From the NCBI RefSeq assembly GCF_000365305.1, contig NZ_CM001841.1:4476046-4540045 (forward strand): DNA of 64,000 nucleotides, written 5' to 3'. The notes below the pieces were generated by a model. That model did not search any database and was not told the origin of the DNA. It saw nothing but the letters and a program-made list of their open reading frames with translations. Below are positions 1-8,585 of the stretch, in pieces; within the stretch, counting starts at the first letter, position 1, and each line of letters begins with the position of its first letter. This DNA comes from Dickeya dianthicola NCPPB 453 (GTDB taxonomy: Bacteria; Pseudomonadota; Gammaproteobacteria; Enterobacterales; Enterobacteriaceae). The translations under genes and the position numbers were made by a program.

Positions 1-643
1 AGCCCATGTTTACCGACACCATGTTTTCGTCACGGCGCGGAGAAAGCTGATGAATGACCCGGGCCAACAGGCTCTTGCCGGTGCCGTTCTCACCCAGAAT
101 CAGGATGTTGGTCTCGGTTGCGGCTATCTGCTCCACGACCCGCATCAATTGTTTCATCGGCGCGGATTCCACCACCCACTCGCCATTGAAATGGTCTTCC
201 AGCTCCATCTTCAGCAGTGTGTTTTCTTCTTTCAACCGCTTGCCGGAACGCTGGCTGAGGCTGAAGGAGATCTGCTGGCGAATCACATTCAGCAACCGCT
301 CGTTGTCCCAGGGTTTCTGAATAAAATCCACCGCGCCCGCCTGCATGGCGCTCACCGCGATATCGACGCTGCCCCAGCCGGTCATCGCCACCACCGGCAG
401 GTACTCGTCGTAACGCTTTATCTCTTCCAGCAACACCAACCCCTCCTGCCCGGAGGTGGTATCTCGTTGATAGTTCATATCCATCAGGATCAAATCGAAA
501 TCATGCTGGGACAACTGAACGGGCACCTGCTCAACGGCGGAAGAAAGTGTGACCTGATAGCCTTCCATCGACAGTAGCATCTGCAGGCTGGCCAGAATAT
601 GCGCGTCATCATCAACAATCAGGATATGTTGCTTATCCGCCAT
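1..643 (-). CDS. vfmH: NtrC-type response regulator (partial), VfmH-like
   Basis: The leftward gene starts at the ATG complementary to 641-643 and runs off the window, so only the first 214 residues are visible. Residues 1-120 form a receiver domain: acidic pocket D11-D13, phospho-acceptor Asp near residue 55 (motif ILMDM), Thr88 and signature Lys110. An AAA+ sigma-54 activator domain follows, with the Walker A motif GENGTGKS at about 184-191. It would be phosphorylated by a sensor kinase and activate sigma-54 promoters. In Dickeya the Vfm quorum-sensing locus carries a two-component pair, VfmH/VfmI, and the position here next to the exporter and AraC genes fits VfmH. The family call is firm. 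The vfm name rests on gene order recalled from the known locus. The HTH domain and GAFTGA loop lie outside the window. Confidence 0.85.
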   Translation of the reverse strand, partial: MADKQHILIVDDDAHILASLQMLLSMEGYQVTLSSAVEQVPVQLSQHDFDLILMDMNYQRDTTSGQEGLVLLEEIKRYDEYLPVVAMTGWGSVDIAVSAMQAGAVDFIQKPWDNERLLNVIRQQISFSLSQRSGKRLKEENTLLKMELEDHFNGEWVVESAPMKQLMRVVEQIAATETNILILGENGTGKSLLARVIHQLSPRRDENMVSVNMG

Positions 644-788
644 AGGGGTCCTTATCACGCTGGTTCATACTGAAATTTCACACTGACAGGCGCCGCCGTG
701 GAAAAACTCCCGCCGCGATCGCCCCCTACAGCATCATTGATCCGTGGTAACTATTAACGGCTCTGTTGCGGGAAACTGGAGCGCCAGC

Positions 789-836
789 CGGTATGCTGCC
801 ATGAGCGCCGGCACGGACGCCACCGGCAGCATACCG
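789..836. other. 12-bp inverted repeat between vfmG-like and vfmH-like genes
   Basis: Arms CGGTATGCTGCC (789-800) and GGCAGCATACCG (825-836) are perfect complements around a 24-nt loop, just past the stop of the permease gene. No T-tract follows in either direction, so it is more likely an mRNA-stabilising or attenuating hairpin than a classical terminator. The rest of 644-847 holds no gene and probably carries the promoter of the response regulator. Confidence 0.45.
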
Positions 837-847
837 TCCGTCCCCGT

Positions 848-3283
848 TTATTCATAACGTATCGCATCACCCGGTTTCATCATGATGACGCGTCGGGACG
901 GGATCCAGGTGGCAAGCGCGACGATGATAACGATAAACAACGCTACGCAAGCAAACAACAGCGTAAAATGAATCCTTCCATCACCCAAAATACGGTTTAT
1001 TCTCGGCGCGGCCAACAAGGCTAAAGGTAACCCCAGAATTAAACCGGCAATAAGCTGATTCACCCCTTGCAACATCAACATACGCAGTAAATGATTGGGG
1101 GTCGCTCCCAATACCTGCCTGATACCTATCTCCTGAATCCGCTGGCTGATTGCATTTTGAGTCACGGCATAAATACCGCTTGATGAAAGCACAATGGTAA
1201 TAACCCCAAACAGCATAAACAAATTAGCTAAAACGCTAACACCAAACGTATTTCTTTCGATCATATCGTTTAATGCTTGAGGCGGGCCAACCGGCATCAA
1301 GTTATCAACATTATATAGTGCAAGCTTGAGTATCTCAGGCAATACGACAAGATGTTCAGATTTAAGCATAATAGTGACCATAGGCGCAGGTCGTTGCAAT
1401 AACGAACGATAAATAGTTGCGCGGTTTTTGAAGGCGCTAAATGGTCGTCCATGAATTACATGGCTGACAACGCCAATGACAGTGTACCAGTCAGTGTTAT
1501 CCTCGCTTCTAAAACGGATTCGCTTACCTATCGCACTTTTACCATCTGGCCAATATTTTCTGGCTAATGACTCACTGATAACAGCAACCGGGAGAGATTT
1601 TTCGTTATCTTGCGCAGAGAACTCTCGGCCATATAAAACGTTAACGCCCATCCCCGTCAGACTGCCCGGCATGACTCCCACGTCATTCGCCATCGGATAT
1701 CCTTCATCCCCAATGACGCCATCTTCTCTATTCTCAATAAGAAACTGGTGAGCTTCTGTAAACTCGCCAGGCGCGCTTGTTGTTAACGCCTCCGAAGTCA
1801 GATTAGGGATATCATGTAATTGTTTAGATAACGCCAAATAAAACGACCGTCTGCTTTGCTCAGTGGAATAGCTATCTTTATTCAGATTGACACGGGATAT
1901 AAGGTAGCCATCTGTCGCTACTCCATAATCGACATTTTTAGCTTTGGTAACTAAAATCAAAAACAGAATACTAATACATAAAATTGAAAAGGAGAGCGCC
2001 ATTTCAACAATCACCAACGAACGCCCAGCCTTGCTGGTACGATAACGTGTGATCCCCCTGGTACCATCTTTTAATGCCTGAAAAAATTGACCATTGGCAA
2101 TTTTCCAGGCTGGTAATGCGCCAGTGATAAAGGCGGTAACAATGACCAAAATGCTCGCATTAACAATCATGCTGCTATCTAGGGAGAGATGCCACCAGGA
2201 TGGCACACGGGTAGGCACAAACCGGGGAAATATCTTGTTTGTCAAGTCTAACCCCCAGGCAGCGAGTAAAACACCGACAATCCCGGCCAGGATGCAGATG
2301 ATCAGACTTTCCCACAGCATCTGCATCACTAACCGCATCATGGGGGAACCCAAAGCAGCTCTGATCGCAATCTCTCTTGCTCGCTGATGAGACCGTGCCA
2401 ACAGTAAATTACCCACATTACAGCAGGCCAATAAGAGAACAAACGCTACCGCAGATAAAGTGATAAGAAATACCTGAGCAGTATCATCCCCCATAAAACT
2501 TACCTGAAAAGAAAGTGCGACGGCTGATACCCCTTTATTACTCTCTGGATATTTATCAGCCAGCTTATCCATGACTGAAACAATTTCCTGATTCGCTTCA
2601 TCCAGAGAAAAGTGGGGATTCAAATGAGCATACACATAAACATCTGGAGCCTGGCTTCTTAAAGAAAAAGCGAGTGGTTTTATCCTGGAAGGTAACCAAA
2701 TATCATGAAAAAATGGGAAAGCGAAACCTTTAGGCATAACACCAACGATATAGGTGCGAACACCATTTATCTGGACAGACTGCTTAAGAATATCCTCTCT
2801 GCCGTTAAAATAACTTTTCCACAAGTCATAGCTGATTACCGTAACAGGTAATGCATCGGGCTGCATATCCTTATCGTTGAGAACTCGCCCCATCAATGGT
2901 GAAGTACCCGTATAACTAAACATATGAGGGGTACTCAGGATCCCGATATACTTAACGGACCGGTTACCGTCGTTGAGATCTAAAAATTCGGCGTAGAAAT
3001 ACCCAATATCATCAAGTTTCGTCGACTGCCTTGACAGCTCGGTATAGTCCAGAAAATTCAAACCAGAATCATCCAAACTGACACCACCCACATTTGGCGT
3101 CACCATCACCATGCCTTCCCCTTTCGGGTACGGCAGGGTTTTGTACATGATGGTGTTGATGACGGAATACATGTACAGCGCCAGCCCCAGCCCACAGGCC
3201 ATCACAGTAATGGTCAGCACGCTGAATCCGGGGCTTTTGAGCAGCAGGCGCAGGGCGTAACGGATATCGAACCATACATTCAT
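848..3283 (-). CDS. vfmG: MacB/FtsX-type ABC transporter permease, VfmG-like
   Basis: An 811-residue membrane protein with an N-terminal transmembrane segment (about residues 15-40), a large extracytoplasmic MacB-core domain, a first FtsX module with several helices (about 270-430), then a second core domain and a second FtsX module ending near the C-terminus. This duplicated MacB_PCD/FtsX layout is typical of permeases that export peptides or lipids or shuttle substrates at the outer face of the inner membrane. I chose the ATG at 3281-3283 (MNVWFDIRY), four bases after the ATPase stop. A longer frame exists but its extra 49 residues overlap the ATPase gene. It is translationally coupled to the ATPase. 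The body of the gene (about 900-3050) is clearly more AT-rich than its 5' end and neighbours, which suggests a replaced segment. In the Vfm locus this is the expected position of VfmG. The substrate is not proven. Confidence 0.8.
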   Translation of the reverse strand: MNVWFDIRYALRLLLKSPGFSVLTITVMACGLGLALYMYSVINTIMYKTLPYPKGEGMVMVTPNVGGVSLDDSGLNFLDYTELSRQSTKLDDIGYFYAEFLDLNDGNRSVKYIGILSTPHMFSYTGTSPLMGRVLNDKDMQPDALPVTVISYDLWKSYFNGREDILKQSVQINGVRTYIVGVMPKGFAFPFFHDIWLPSRIKPLAFSLRSQAPDVYVYAHLNPHFSLDEANQEIVSVMDKLADKYPESNKGVSAVALSFQVSFMGDDTAQVFLITLSAVAFVLLLACCNVGNLLLARSHQRAREIAIRAALGSPMMRLVMQMLWESLIICILAGIVGVLLAAWGLDLTNKIFPRFVPTRVPSWWHLSLDSSMIVNASILVIVTAFITGALPAWKIANGQFFQALKDGTRGITRYRTSKAGRSLVIVEMALSFSILCISILFLILVTKAKNVDYGVATDGYLISRVNLNKDSYSTEQSRRSFYLALSKQLHDIPNLTSEALTTSAPGEFTEAHQFLIENREDGVIGDEGYPMANDVGVMPGSLTGMGVNVLYGREFSAQDNEKSLPVAVISESLARKYWPDGKSAIGKRIRFRSEDNTDWYTVIGVVSHVIHGRPFSAFKNRATIYRSLLQRPAPMVTIMLKSEHLVVLPEILKLALYNVDNLMPVGPPQALNDMIERNTFGVSVLANLFMLFGVITIVLSSSGIYAVTQNAISQRIQEIGIRQVLGATPNHLLRMLMLQGVNQLIAGLILGLPLALLAAPRINRILGDGRIHFTLLFACVALFIVIIVALATWIPSRRVIMMKPGDAIRYE

Positions 3284-3287
3284 CGTG

Positions 3288-3995
3288 TCATACCGCCTGA
3301 CGCAATTGTCCGTTTTCGCCATCGGCCACCACCTGCCCGTCAGACAGCACGATGGTGCGCTGGGCGCGCATGGCGGAACGCGGATCATGGGTGACGATGC
3401 AGATGGTCGCGCCGTCCTGATGCAGTTCATCGAGAATATTCATCACCGCTTCGGCGTTGGCGGAATCCAGATTCCCGGTCGGTTCGTCCGCCAGCAGCAA
3501 CGACGGCTTGCCGACAATGGCCCGCGCCACCGCCACCCGCTGTTGCTGACCGCCGGAAAGCTGTGACGGGTAGTGGCGCACCCGGTGCGACATGTTGACT
3601 TTTTCCAGCGCCTGAATGACCCGCTCTTTCTGTTCCGATCGCGACAAGTCATTACGGTAAGTGAGCGGCAACGCTACGTTTTCCGCGATAGTCAGGTCGC
3701 TTATCAGATTAAACGACTGAAAGATAAAACCGATTTCCCGGTTGCGCAGGCGAGCCATCTCCCGGCGGCTGATGCGTTCTACATCCGTGCCGTTCAACCG
3801 GTAGCGCCCTTCCGTCGGCGTGTCCAGCAACCCCATGATCGACAGCAGCGTCGATTTCCCACAACCGGACGGCCCCGCGATAGAGACGTATTCTCCCGAG
3901 TGAATAGAAAGGTTTATCTTGCTAAGGGCATGCGTTTCAATTTCATCGGTAAGAAAGATTTTATGCACATTATCAAGTTGAACCAGCACCGTCAT
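3288..3995 (-). CDS. vfmF: LolD/MacB-type ABC transporter ATPase, VfmF-like
   Basis: A 235-residue cytoplasmic ATPase with Walker A (GPSGCGKST, about residues 40-48), Q-loop (FIFQSFNLI), ABC signature (LSGGQQQR), Walker B (LLLADEPTGNLD) and switch His (VTHDPR). The sequence follows the LolD/MacB/FtsE branch, which pairs with FtsX-fold permeases, and its partner is the next gene downstream (gap four bases). It energises the exporter by ATP hydrolysis. The start at 3995 has a modest purine-rich site upstream. It is first gene of the leftward unit that faces away from the AraC gene. The family is certain. The vfmF symbol is assigned by position in the Vfm locus. Confidence 0.85.
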   Translation of the reverse strand: MTVLVQLDNVHKIFLTDEIETHALSKINLSIHSGEYVSIAGPSGCGKSTLLSIMGLLDTPTEGRYRLNGTDVERISRREMARLRNREIGFIFQSFNLISDLTIAENVALPLTYRNDLSRSEQKERVIQALEKVNMSHRVRHYPSQLSGGQQQRVAVARAIVGKPSLLLADEPTGNLDSANAEAVMNILDELHQDGATICIVTHDPRSAMRAQRTIVLSDGQVVADGENGQLRQAV

Positions 3996-4627
3996 GGGAA
4001 ATCCTCAGTGTATAAATAGTGTCAGCCTTCCTGAGGCCGAGGGTATCTTACAGGCCGCAGGCCACTCACTTTTATCTCTGGTTTTAAAAATGTGGCCAAA
4101 ATATCCCCCCGCCTGTCTATGACGACGCCCTCGTCTTCCACTGACACTGACTGACTCGCCATGCCGTTTCCCGTTCGTCTGCATCAGACAATACGCGCAC
4201 GGTCTTCGCCAACACCGTTTCGGCCTCTTCAGATAACAGCACAAATCATACCAATTCTATCCTGACCGCGGCCGGCGACCCGATCACCGGGCAGATGGCG
4301 GCCTCCAGCAGCCGATGCGTATGTCAGCCTGCCATCGGCACGGCGTATCGCCCTCCCGGATCGTGGCAGGGTAACGCATCCGAATTACCATTTGCGAGAC
4401 GAAAAATCCCATGTTTGGCATGGAGCAATCCCAATAACGGGACGAGTTACGGCTAGGCGTAAGTATTTCCCTTGAAAAACAACCCTTCACAACATGGCAC
4501 ACAATTTGCGTTAGACAGCTCGTACATCTGACCAAGGGACAATAATTAACCACAGACTTCGCCGCTGTAAGGATTTTTGGATTTAGCTGGACCAGACACG
4601 GGGAATCTACTTTTTTGGGATGACACC
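3996..4627. promoter_or_regulatory. Long divergent control region between the vfmF-like and vfmE-like genes
   Basis: These 632 bases separate two divergent genes and hold no convincing ORF; the short frames in it are low-complexity and lack family features. The half nearer the AraC gene (about 4380-4600) is AT-richer than the other. Such a long leader for an AraC-type regulator suggests several regulatory inputs or a long 5' UTR. I could not define promoter elements by eye with confidence. Confidence 0.4.
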
Positions 4628-5191
4628 ATGAGCTTACAGAACACCTACGCCCATACGTTGGATAATGATATTTTCAACAACAATCTGATTCAGGATATGT
4701 ACCGCCGTCACCCTAACTTGCGAAAAACACTCGCAGCCAATAATAAAGCGACCAGTCTGGCGGGAATTATTGATTATATCATCGACAATATCGGTAATAA
4801 TATTACGCTGGAAAATCTTGAAGCCGTCAGCGGTAAATCAAAATTTGATATCTGCCGTCTTTTCAATCAGGTCTATAACATTACGCCGATGCGCTGGATT
4901 TGGCGTGTACGCCTGACGCTGGCAAAAGAGATCATTCATATCTCGCCCAACTGGTCGCTCACCGATATTTGCTACGCCTGCGGTTTTTCCTCGTTGCCGC
5001 ATTTTTCACGTTGTTTTACCAAGACCTACAACATTCCGCCGCTGAAGTACCGCAAAGCAGTCTCGCTGGAACGGGAAAACGAGCCGCCCCGCACCCTGCA
5101 AAACATGAGCTTCGATATTATTTTCGGTAAACAGCGTCACCTGTTCTCACGCCACGTGCTGCTGGATAATATCCAGAACCTCTGCAATTAA
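4628..5191 (+). CDS. vfmE: AraC-family transcriptional regulator, VfmE-like
   Basis: A 187-residue protein made mostly of one AraC/XylS DNA-binding domain (about residues 35-135): a first helix-turn-helix with LEAVSGKSKFDICRLFNQ and a second ending CGFSSLPHFSRCFTKTY followed by the PLKYR motif. There is no large ligand-binding cupin domain; only about 35 residues precede the HTH and about 45 follow. I took the ATG at 4628 (MSLQNTY); an in-frame start at 4577 would add 17 residues of poor quality. In Dickeya, VfmE is the AraC-type activator that turns on plant cell wall-degrading enzyme genes in response to the Vfm signal. Its position between the exporter and the five-gene biosynthetic operon fits. 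The family is firm and the name is by context. Confidence 0.82.
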   Translation: MSLQNTYAHTLDNDIFNNNLIQDMYRRHPNLRKTLAANNKATSLAGIIDYIIDNIGNNITLENLEAVSGKSKFDICRLFNQVYNITPMRWIWRVRLTLAKEIIHISPNWSLTDICYACGFSSLPHFSRCFTKTYNIPPLKYRKAVSLERENEPPRTLQNMSFDIIFGKQRHLFSRHVLLDNIQNLCN

Positions 5192-5199
5192 ACACCCAT

Positions 5200-5224
5200 A
5201 GCCCGCCGTCGCCGATGGCGGGCT
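5200..5224. terminator. GC-rich hairpin between convergent vfmE and vfmD
   Basis: AGCCCGCC (5200-5207) pairs with GGCGGGCT (5217-5224) across a 9-nt loop, nine bases after the stop of the AraC gene. No strong T-tract follows, so termination would be weak or need Rho. Confidence 0.5.
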
Positions 5225-5252
5225 CGTCTGGTACGTCATGCCCAGTTGCGAA

Positions 5253-6341
5253 TCATATCCGTTTTGATGCCGTCGGCACCGGACCATACCGCGACGAATC
5301 CGCGTCATCAGGCATGATCGAATACGGAATGTGTGGCGGTATCCGCCTTTCAGTTCCCGCTCCGGCGTCAGATAAAAACGACAGAATGCGCTGGTGTACC
5401 AGGGGACTGCGTAAAATCCCCAGATGGCCCAGCCCGCGGGTATAGAACACCTCGCTGTGGGCAAACGCCTGATGGATCTCGTCCGCCACCTGCGGATGAA
5501 CACGAACATCCTGCCAGTCATGGCAAATCAGCGCCGGGCAATCAAGCGTACGGTAGAGCGCTTCGCCGACCTGATCGGGATGAAAGCCAAAGCGTCGCGC
5601 GTAAATCGCTTTCATGGGCGCCGCCAGCGACGCCGACACCGACGCACCCGCCAAAAACTGGTCGATCATCTTACCGAAATTATCCGGGCTGGCCAGCAGC
5701 ACCAGCCGCTCCGCCGCCAGCCCCTGCGCCAGCGCCAGGCTACACACCAGGCCGCCGCTGGAATGCCCGACCACCGCACAGAACGGGCCGTAGCGCTGCC
5801 CCAGCCGGATAAGCAGACTGGCCAGCTCGTAGCTGGACACCCGCTTTCCCTCAGACAACCCGTGCGCCAGCAGATCCGGCATCACCACGCCGTACCCCTG
5901 CGCCTTTAACGCCTCGCACAGCATCCGAAACATAATGCCGCGGCCCTCCCAGCCATGCACCAGCAAGACGTTTTTTGCCGGCGTGTCCGCTGGCGGCGGC
6001 ACCCAGCGAAACACATACACGTTCTGGCGCTGAAAACAGACTGTCTCCTGTCGAAAACCGGCCAGATAGTCGTGGTCCATCTGCTTATAAGAGATATAAC
6101 GCGTGGTTTCGAACAGATGTAGCAGATAGCGCGCCGCCAGATGCGGAGAACAGCGCTCCAGCAACCACAAATCCGCCAGACGCAGCACACGGCACAGCCG
6201 GATGTAATGCGTTTCCGGCTTGATCCGCACTTTAAGCAGCAACGACGGACGACGCTTGAGCTTCACCAGCAGGCGGTAGTAGTTGTACTGAACCAGAGTC
6301 GCCAGCCACATCAAGGGGTAGCACAGATTATACAGCAGCAT
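5253..6341 (-). CDS. vfmD: Alpha/beta hydrolase, VfmD-like
   Basis: A 362-residue protein whose C-terminal two thirds are an alpha/beta hydrolase fold: HGWEGRG oxyanion segment near residue 125, nucleophile elbow GHSSGG (Ser near residue 186) and a late catalytic His in GLGHLGI. The first 100 residues are an unrelated helical region with a hydrophobic start (MLLYNLCYPLMWLATLV), perhaps membrane-associated. I chose the ATG at 6341, which overlaps the end of the MATE gene by 14 bases, a sign of coupling. It is the last gene of the leftward operon. A thioesterase or hydrolase role in maturing or releasing an acyl signal is inferred from its ACP and KAS III neighbours. The C-terminus (about 25 residues) is rich in Pro and Arg and looks disordered. 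Confidence 0.75.
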   Translation of the reverse strand: MLLYNLCYPLMWLATLVQYNYYRLLVKLKRRPSLLLKVRIKPETHYIRLCRVLRLADLWLLERCSPHLAARYLLHLFETTRYISYKQMDHDYLAGFRQETVCFQRQNVYVFRWVPPPADTPAKNVLLVHGWEGRGIMFRMLCEALKAQGYGVVMPDLLAHGLSEGKRVSSYELASLLIRLGQRYGPFCAVVGHSSGGLVCSLALAQGLAAERLVLLASPDNFGKMIDQFLAGASVSASLAAPMKAIYARRFGFHPDQVGEALYRTLDCPALICHDWQDVRVHPQVADEIHQAFAHSEVFYTRGLGHLGILRSPLVHQRILSFLSDAGAGTERRIPPHIPYSIMPDDADSSRYGPVPTASKRI

Positions 6342-7683
6342 CCCGTTCTCCCAGCGCGCTGACCAACAACCGGTACTCACGCAGGAACACCACGGCGTAC
6401 AGCAGGCTGAACACCACCATCAGACCGGCGATCGCCTGCACGTCGTTAAAGTAACGATGCGCAGTCAGCGCGACCGCCACCATCAGCAATTCCAGCATCA
6501 GCGTGAAAATCAACACCCGTTTTCCCCGCTCCATCTGTTCCAGCAGCGTTTGCAGCGCCGCCACCAGCGAGGTGAGGAAGAATGTCGGCAGCAGCAGCAG
6601 CAGCAGCGTCTGGCTGGATTGCCGGATCGCCTCATCATTGGAAAACCCGGCCAGAATACCCTCGCGCACCCAACATACGCCGGCGGTCAGCGCCAGATAA
6701 ACCAGCACGATAAGCCAGACGCCATCGTTCAGCAGGCTCGCCAGCAGCGGCGCGGCATGAGTTTTGAGGCGCTGGTTCAGCAGAATGGCAATGGCGGAAC
6801 CGGTCGCCACCGCCGGAATGATGAAGAAAGCCCGCAGCTTTATCACGATCAGGAACGCGGGTAAAAATCCCGCGCCCAGCGCAGTCACCAGCGGAAAAAT
6901 CACCATCGAACTGGAGAATACCACCAGCATGGAAAAGCCTACCGGCAACCCGGCGTTGGTCAGCAACGCCAGCAGGCGAGGCGCGAACGCCTGCGGCCGC
7001 GCATCCGGCACCGGCCTGGCAACCCGGCGCAGCGCCCGCGCCGCCAACGGCAACAGCAGCAGCGCCGGAACGCTGTTTGCCAGCAGCACGGCATCAAAAC
7101 CAAGCTGGTAGACGTGAAAACCCAGGTAACAGCCCGCGGCGTTAAGCAGCACATAGCCGCACATCAGCGTCATGGCCGGTACGGTTCGCCCCTGCCCGCG
7201 CAGCGCCGCGTTGCACATTTCCAGCGCCAGAAACGGCGTCATCGACAACAGATACCCCGGCGCGGCGCTCTGCATCCACGCTAGATCCGGGCTGTTCATC
7301 CAGCCGGACAGCGGCGATGCCAGCACCCGGCACAACAGCGCCGCCAGCGCCGTCGTCAGCACGCCAGCGCCCCCGAGCCACAGCGTGCTGTGCCAGATGC
7401 GCTGCCGCGGCCAGTCATGACGGGAGCGCGCGCTGAATACCTGATTCGTGATCGCCAGGCATTCCAGAATGGCGATAAACAGGAAGTTGAACGGCTGCAA
7501 AAAGGACAGCGTCAGCAGCGTCTGGCTTTCGGTGCCGTTGCCCAGAATCGCAATCTGCATATTCTGAGACAGCGACACCACCACCGCGGTCACCATCATC
7601 GGCCAGGCCAATGCCATGATCTGTCGCCTATCCCCGCTCACAGCCGGGGCGGCTCTGGACATCACACGCGAGATCAGGCTCAT
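6328..7683 (-). CDS. vfmC: MATE-family efflux protein, VfmC-like
   Basis: A 451-residue integral membrane protein with about twelve hydrophobic segments in two related halves, matching the usual MATE length (about 440-460). The N-terminal region includes LAWPMMVTAVVVSLSQN, typical of family entry helices. I prefer the ATG at 7683 (MSLISRV), eight bases after AAGGA; the ATG nine bases earlier lacks a spaced ribosome site. MATE proteins exchange Na+ or H+ for organic cations or hydrophobic molecules. Between an ACP-dependent biosynthetic set and a hydrolase, this one probably exports the signal or an intermediate. It is 21 bases downstream of the acyl-CoA dehydrogenase-like gene and overlaps the hydrolase gene. 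Confidence 0.8.
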   Translation of the reverse strand: MSLISRVMSRAAPAVSGDRRQIMALAWPMMVTAVVVSLSQNMQIAILGNGTESQTLLTLSFLQPFNFLFIAILECLAITNQVFSARSRHDWPRQRIWHSTLWLGGAGVLTTALAALLCRVLASPLSGWMNSPDLAWMQSAAPGYLLSMTPFLALEMCNAALRGQGRTVPAMTLMCGYVLLNAAGCYLGFHVYQLGFDAVLLANSVPALLLLPLAARALRRVARPVPDARPQAFAPRLLALLTNAGLPVGFSMLVVFSSSMVIFPLVTALGAGFLPAFLIVIKLRAFFIIPAVATGSAIAILLNQRLKTHAAPLLASLLNDGVWLIVLVYLALTAGVCWVREGILAGFSNDEAIRQSSQTLLLLLLPTFFLTSLVAALQTLLEQMERGKRVLIFTLMLELLMVAVALTAHRYFNDVQAIAGLMVVFSLLYAVVFLREYRLLVSALGERDAAV

Positions 7684-7704
7684 CGTCCCCATCCTTTTCC
7701 GTAT

Positions 7705-8316
7705 TCAGGCTGCCGCCAGACAGCTCGCTTTGCCATAGACGCTGTAGAGCATCATGGAAAAATAGGACAGGCTATGGGTATTGCCCAACAGGAAACCGTG
7801 TCCGCCCATCATCTTTTCCGCTTCATTGTTAAGCTGGGTGATCTGGTAGTGGTCATCTTCCAGGCCGGCCAGGTCGCCCTCCTGCAAACGCTGATACTGT
7901 TGCTCCAGCAGCAGCGCCGCCTTACCGGCCACGTCGGCGAAACTGGCTTTAATCAATTGATGACGGGTAGTTTTGGTGCCAAAACTGCTACGGCTGGACA
8001 GATGATGCCAGCTCATGGTCTGCATGCGGGCCAGCACGCCCAGACGGGCGGCGCACACCAGTATCGGAAAACTGGCCGGCAGCGTCAGGGTATCCGTACC
8101 GCGCACCGCATCCAGACCGAGGTGATTCAACACCCGGTCAAACAAGCGCTGTGGCTGGTCGGCGTCAGGCAGGCTGCTGATGTCCTGAATCTGATACCCA
8201 ATCGGGTGAACGTATTGCGCGTCTCCCGACGGCGCTTGCAGCAGGCAGGCCAACGCATCGGACAACGGCTGATCTCGAAACACCTCCCAGACTCGCTTGA
8301 CGTATTCAACTGACAT
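7705..8316 (-). CDS. vfmB: Acyl-CoA dehydrogenase C-terminal-like protein, VfmB-like
   Basis: A 203-residue protein resembling only the C-terminal helical domain of acyl-CoA dehydrogenases. Visible signs are an Arg/Ser/Phe-rich segment SSRSSFGTK (about 110-118) and a late GGHGFLLGNTHSLS motif (about 172-185), comparable to the GGHGY motif at the end of that family. The flavin and substrate entry domains are absent. It may therefore be a partial dehydrogenase acting on an ACP-bound chain, or a catalytically inactive partner. The ATG at 8316 overlaps the ACP stop by 11 bases, so the two are coupled. Confidence is good that the gene is real and moderate for the family. The name follows Vfm gene order. 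Confidence 0.65.
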   Translation of the reverse strand: MSVEYVKRVWEVFRDQPLSDALACLLQAPSGDAQYVHPIGYQIQDISSLPDADQPQRLFDRVLNHLGLDAVRGTDTLTLPASFPILVCAARLGVLARMQTMSWHHLSSRSSFGTKTTRHQLIKASFADVAGKAALLLEQQYQRLQEGDLAGLEDDHYQITQLNNEAEKMMGGHGFLLGNTHSLSYFSMMLYSVYGKASCLAAA

Positions 8317-8572
8317 GCCGCACCTCCTGCAACACATTGGCATTCAGCCAGTCAATCAGGCTACCCACGGTGGTGAAGGCATCCATGTTGATTTGGTCAG
8401 GATCGAACAGCAGTCCGTCGATGTTATCTTCAAGCGTCAACAAAAATTGCACAAACATCACCGAGTCCAGATCGAGGTCATGATCAAAATCCGTTTTTTC
8501 ATTGATCTTGATGTCGTCATTTTCCATGACTTCGCGTAACGCCTGTTGAATCGTGATTAATAACGTAGACAT
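8306..8572 (-). CDS. vfmZ: Acyl carrier protein, VfmZ-like
   Basis: An 88-residue acidic helical protein with the phosphopantetheine attachment motif DLDLDSVMF; the Ser near residue 36 would carry the prosthetic group. Length and charge match discrete acyl carrier proteins. I took the ATG at 8572 (MSTLLITI), preceded by a GGAG-type site (complement of 'ctcctg'), 13 bases after the KAS III-like stop. It would hold the growing acyl or amino-acyl chain for the flanking KAS III-like and dehydrogenase-like proteins. It overlaps the next gene by 11 bases. In the Vfm locus the small ACP lies between vfmA and vfmB and, as I recall, is called vfmZ. Confidence 0.8.
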   Translation of the reverse strand: MSTLLITIQQALREVMENDDIKINEKTDFDHDLDLDSVMFVQFLLTLEDNIDGLLFDPDQINMDAFTTVGSLIDWLNANVLQEVRHVS

Positions 8573-8585
8573 GTCTGTCTCCTGT

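Noticed and set aside
4284-4553. 89-codon leftward ORF in the vfmE leader
   Set aside because: No ribosome site, no family features, and it sits in the expected promoter region.
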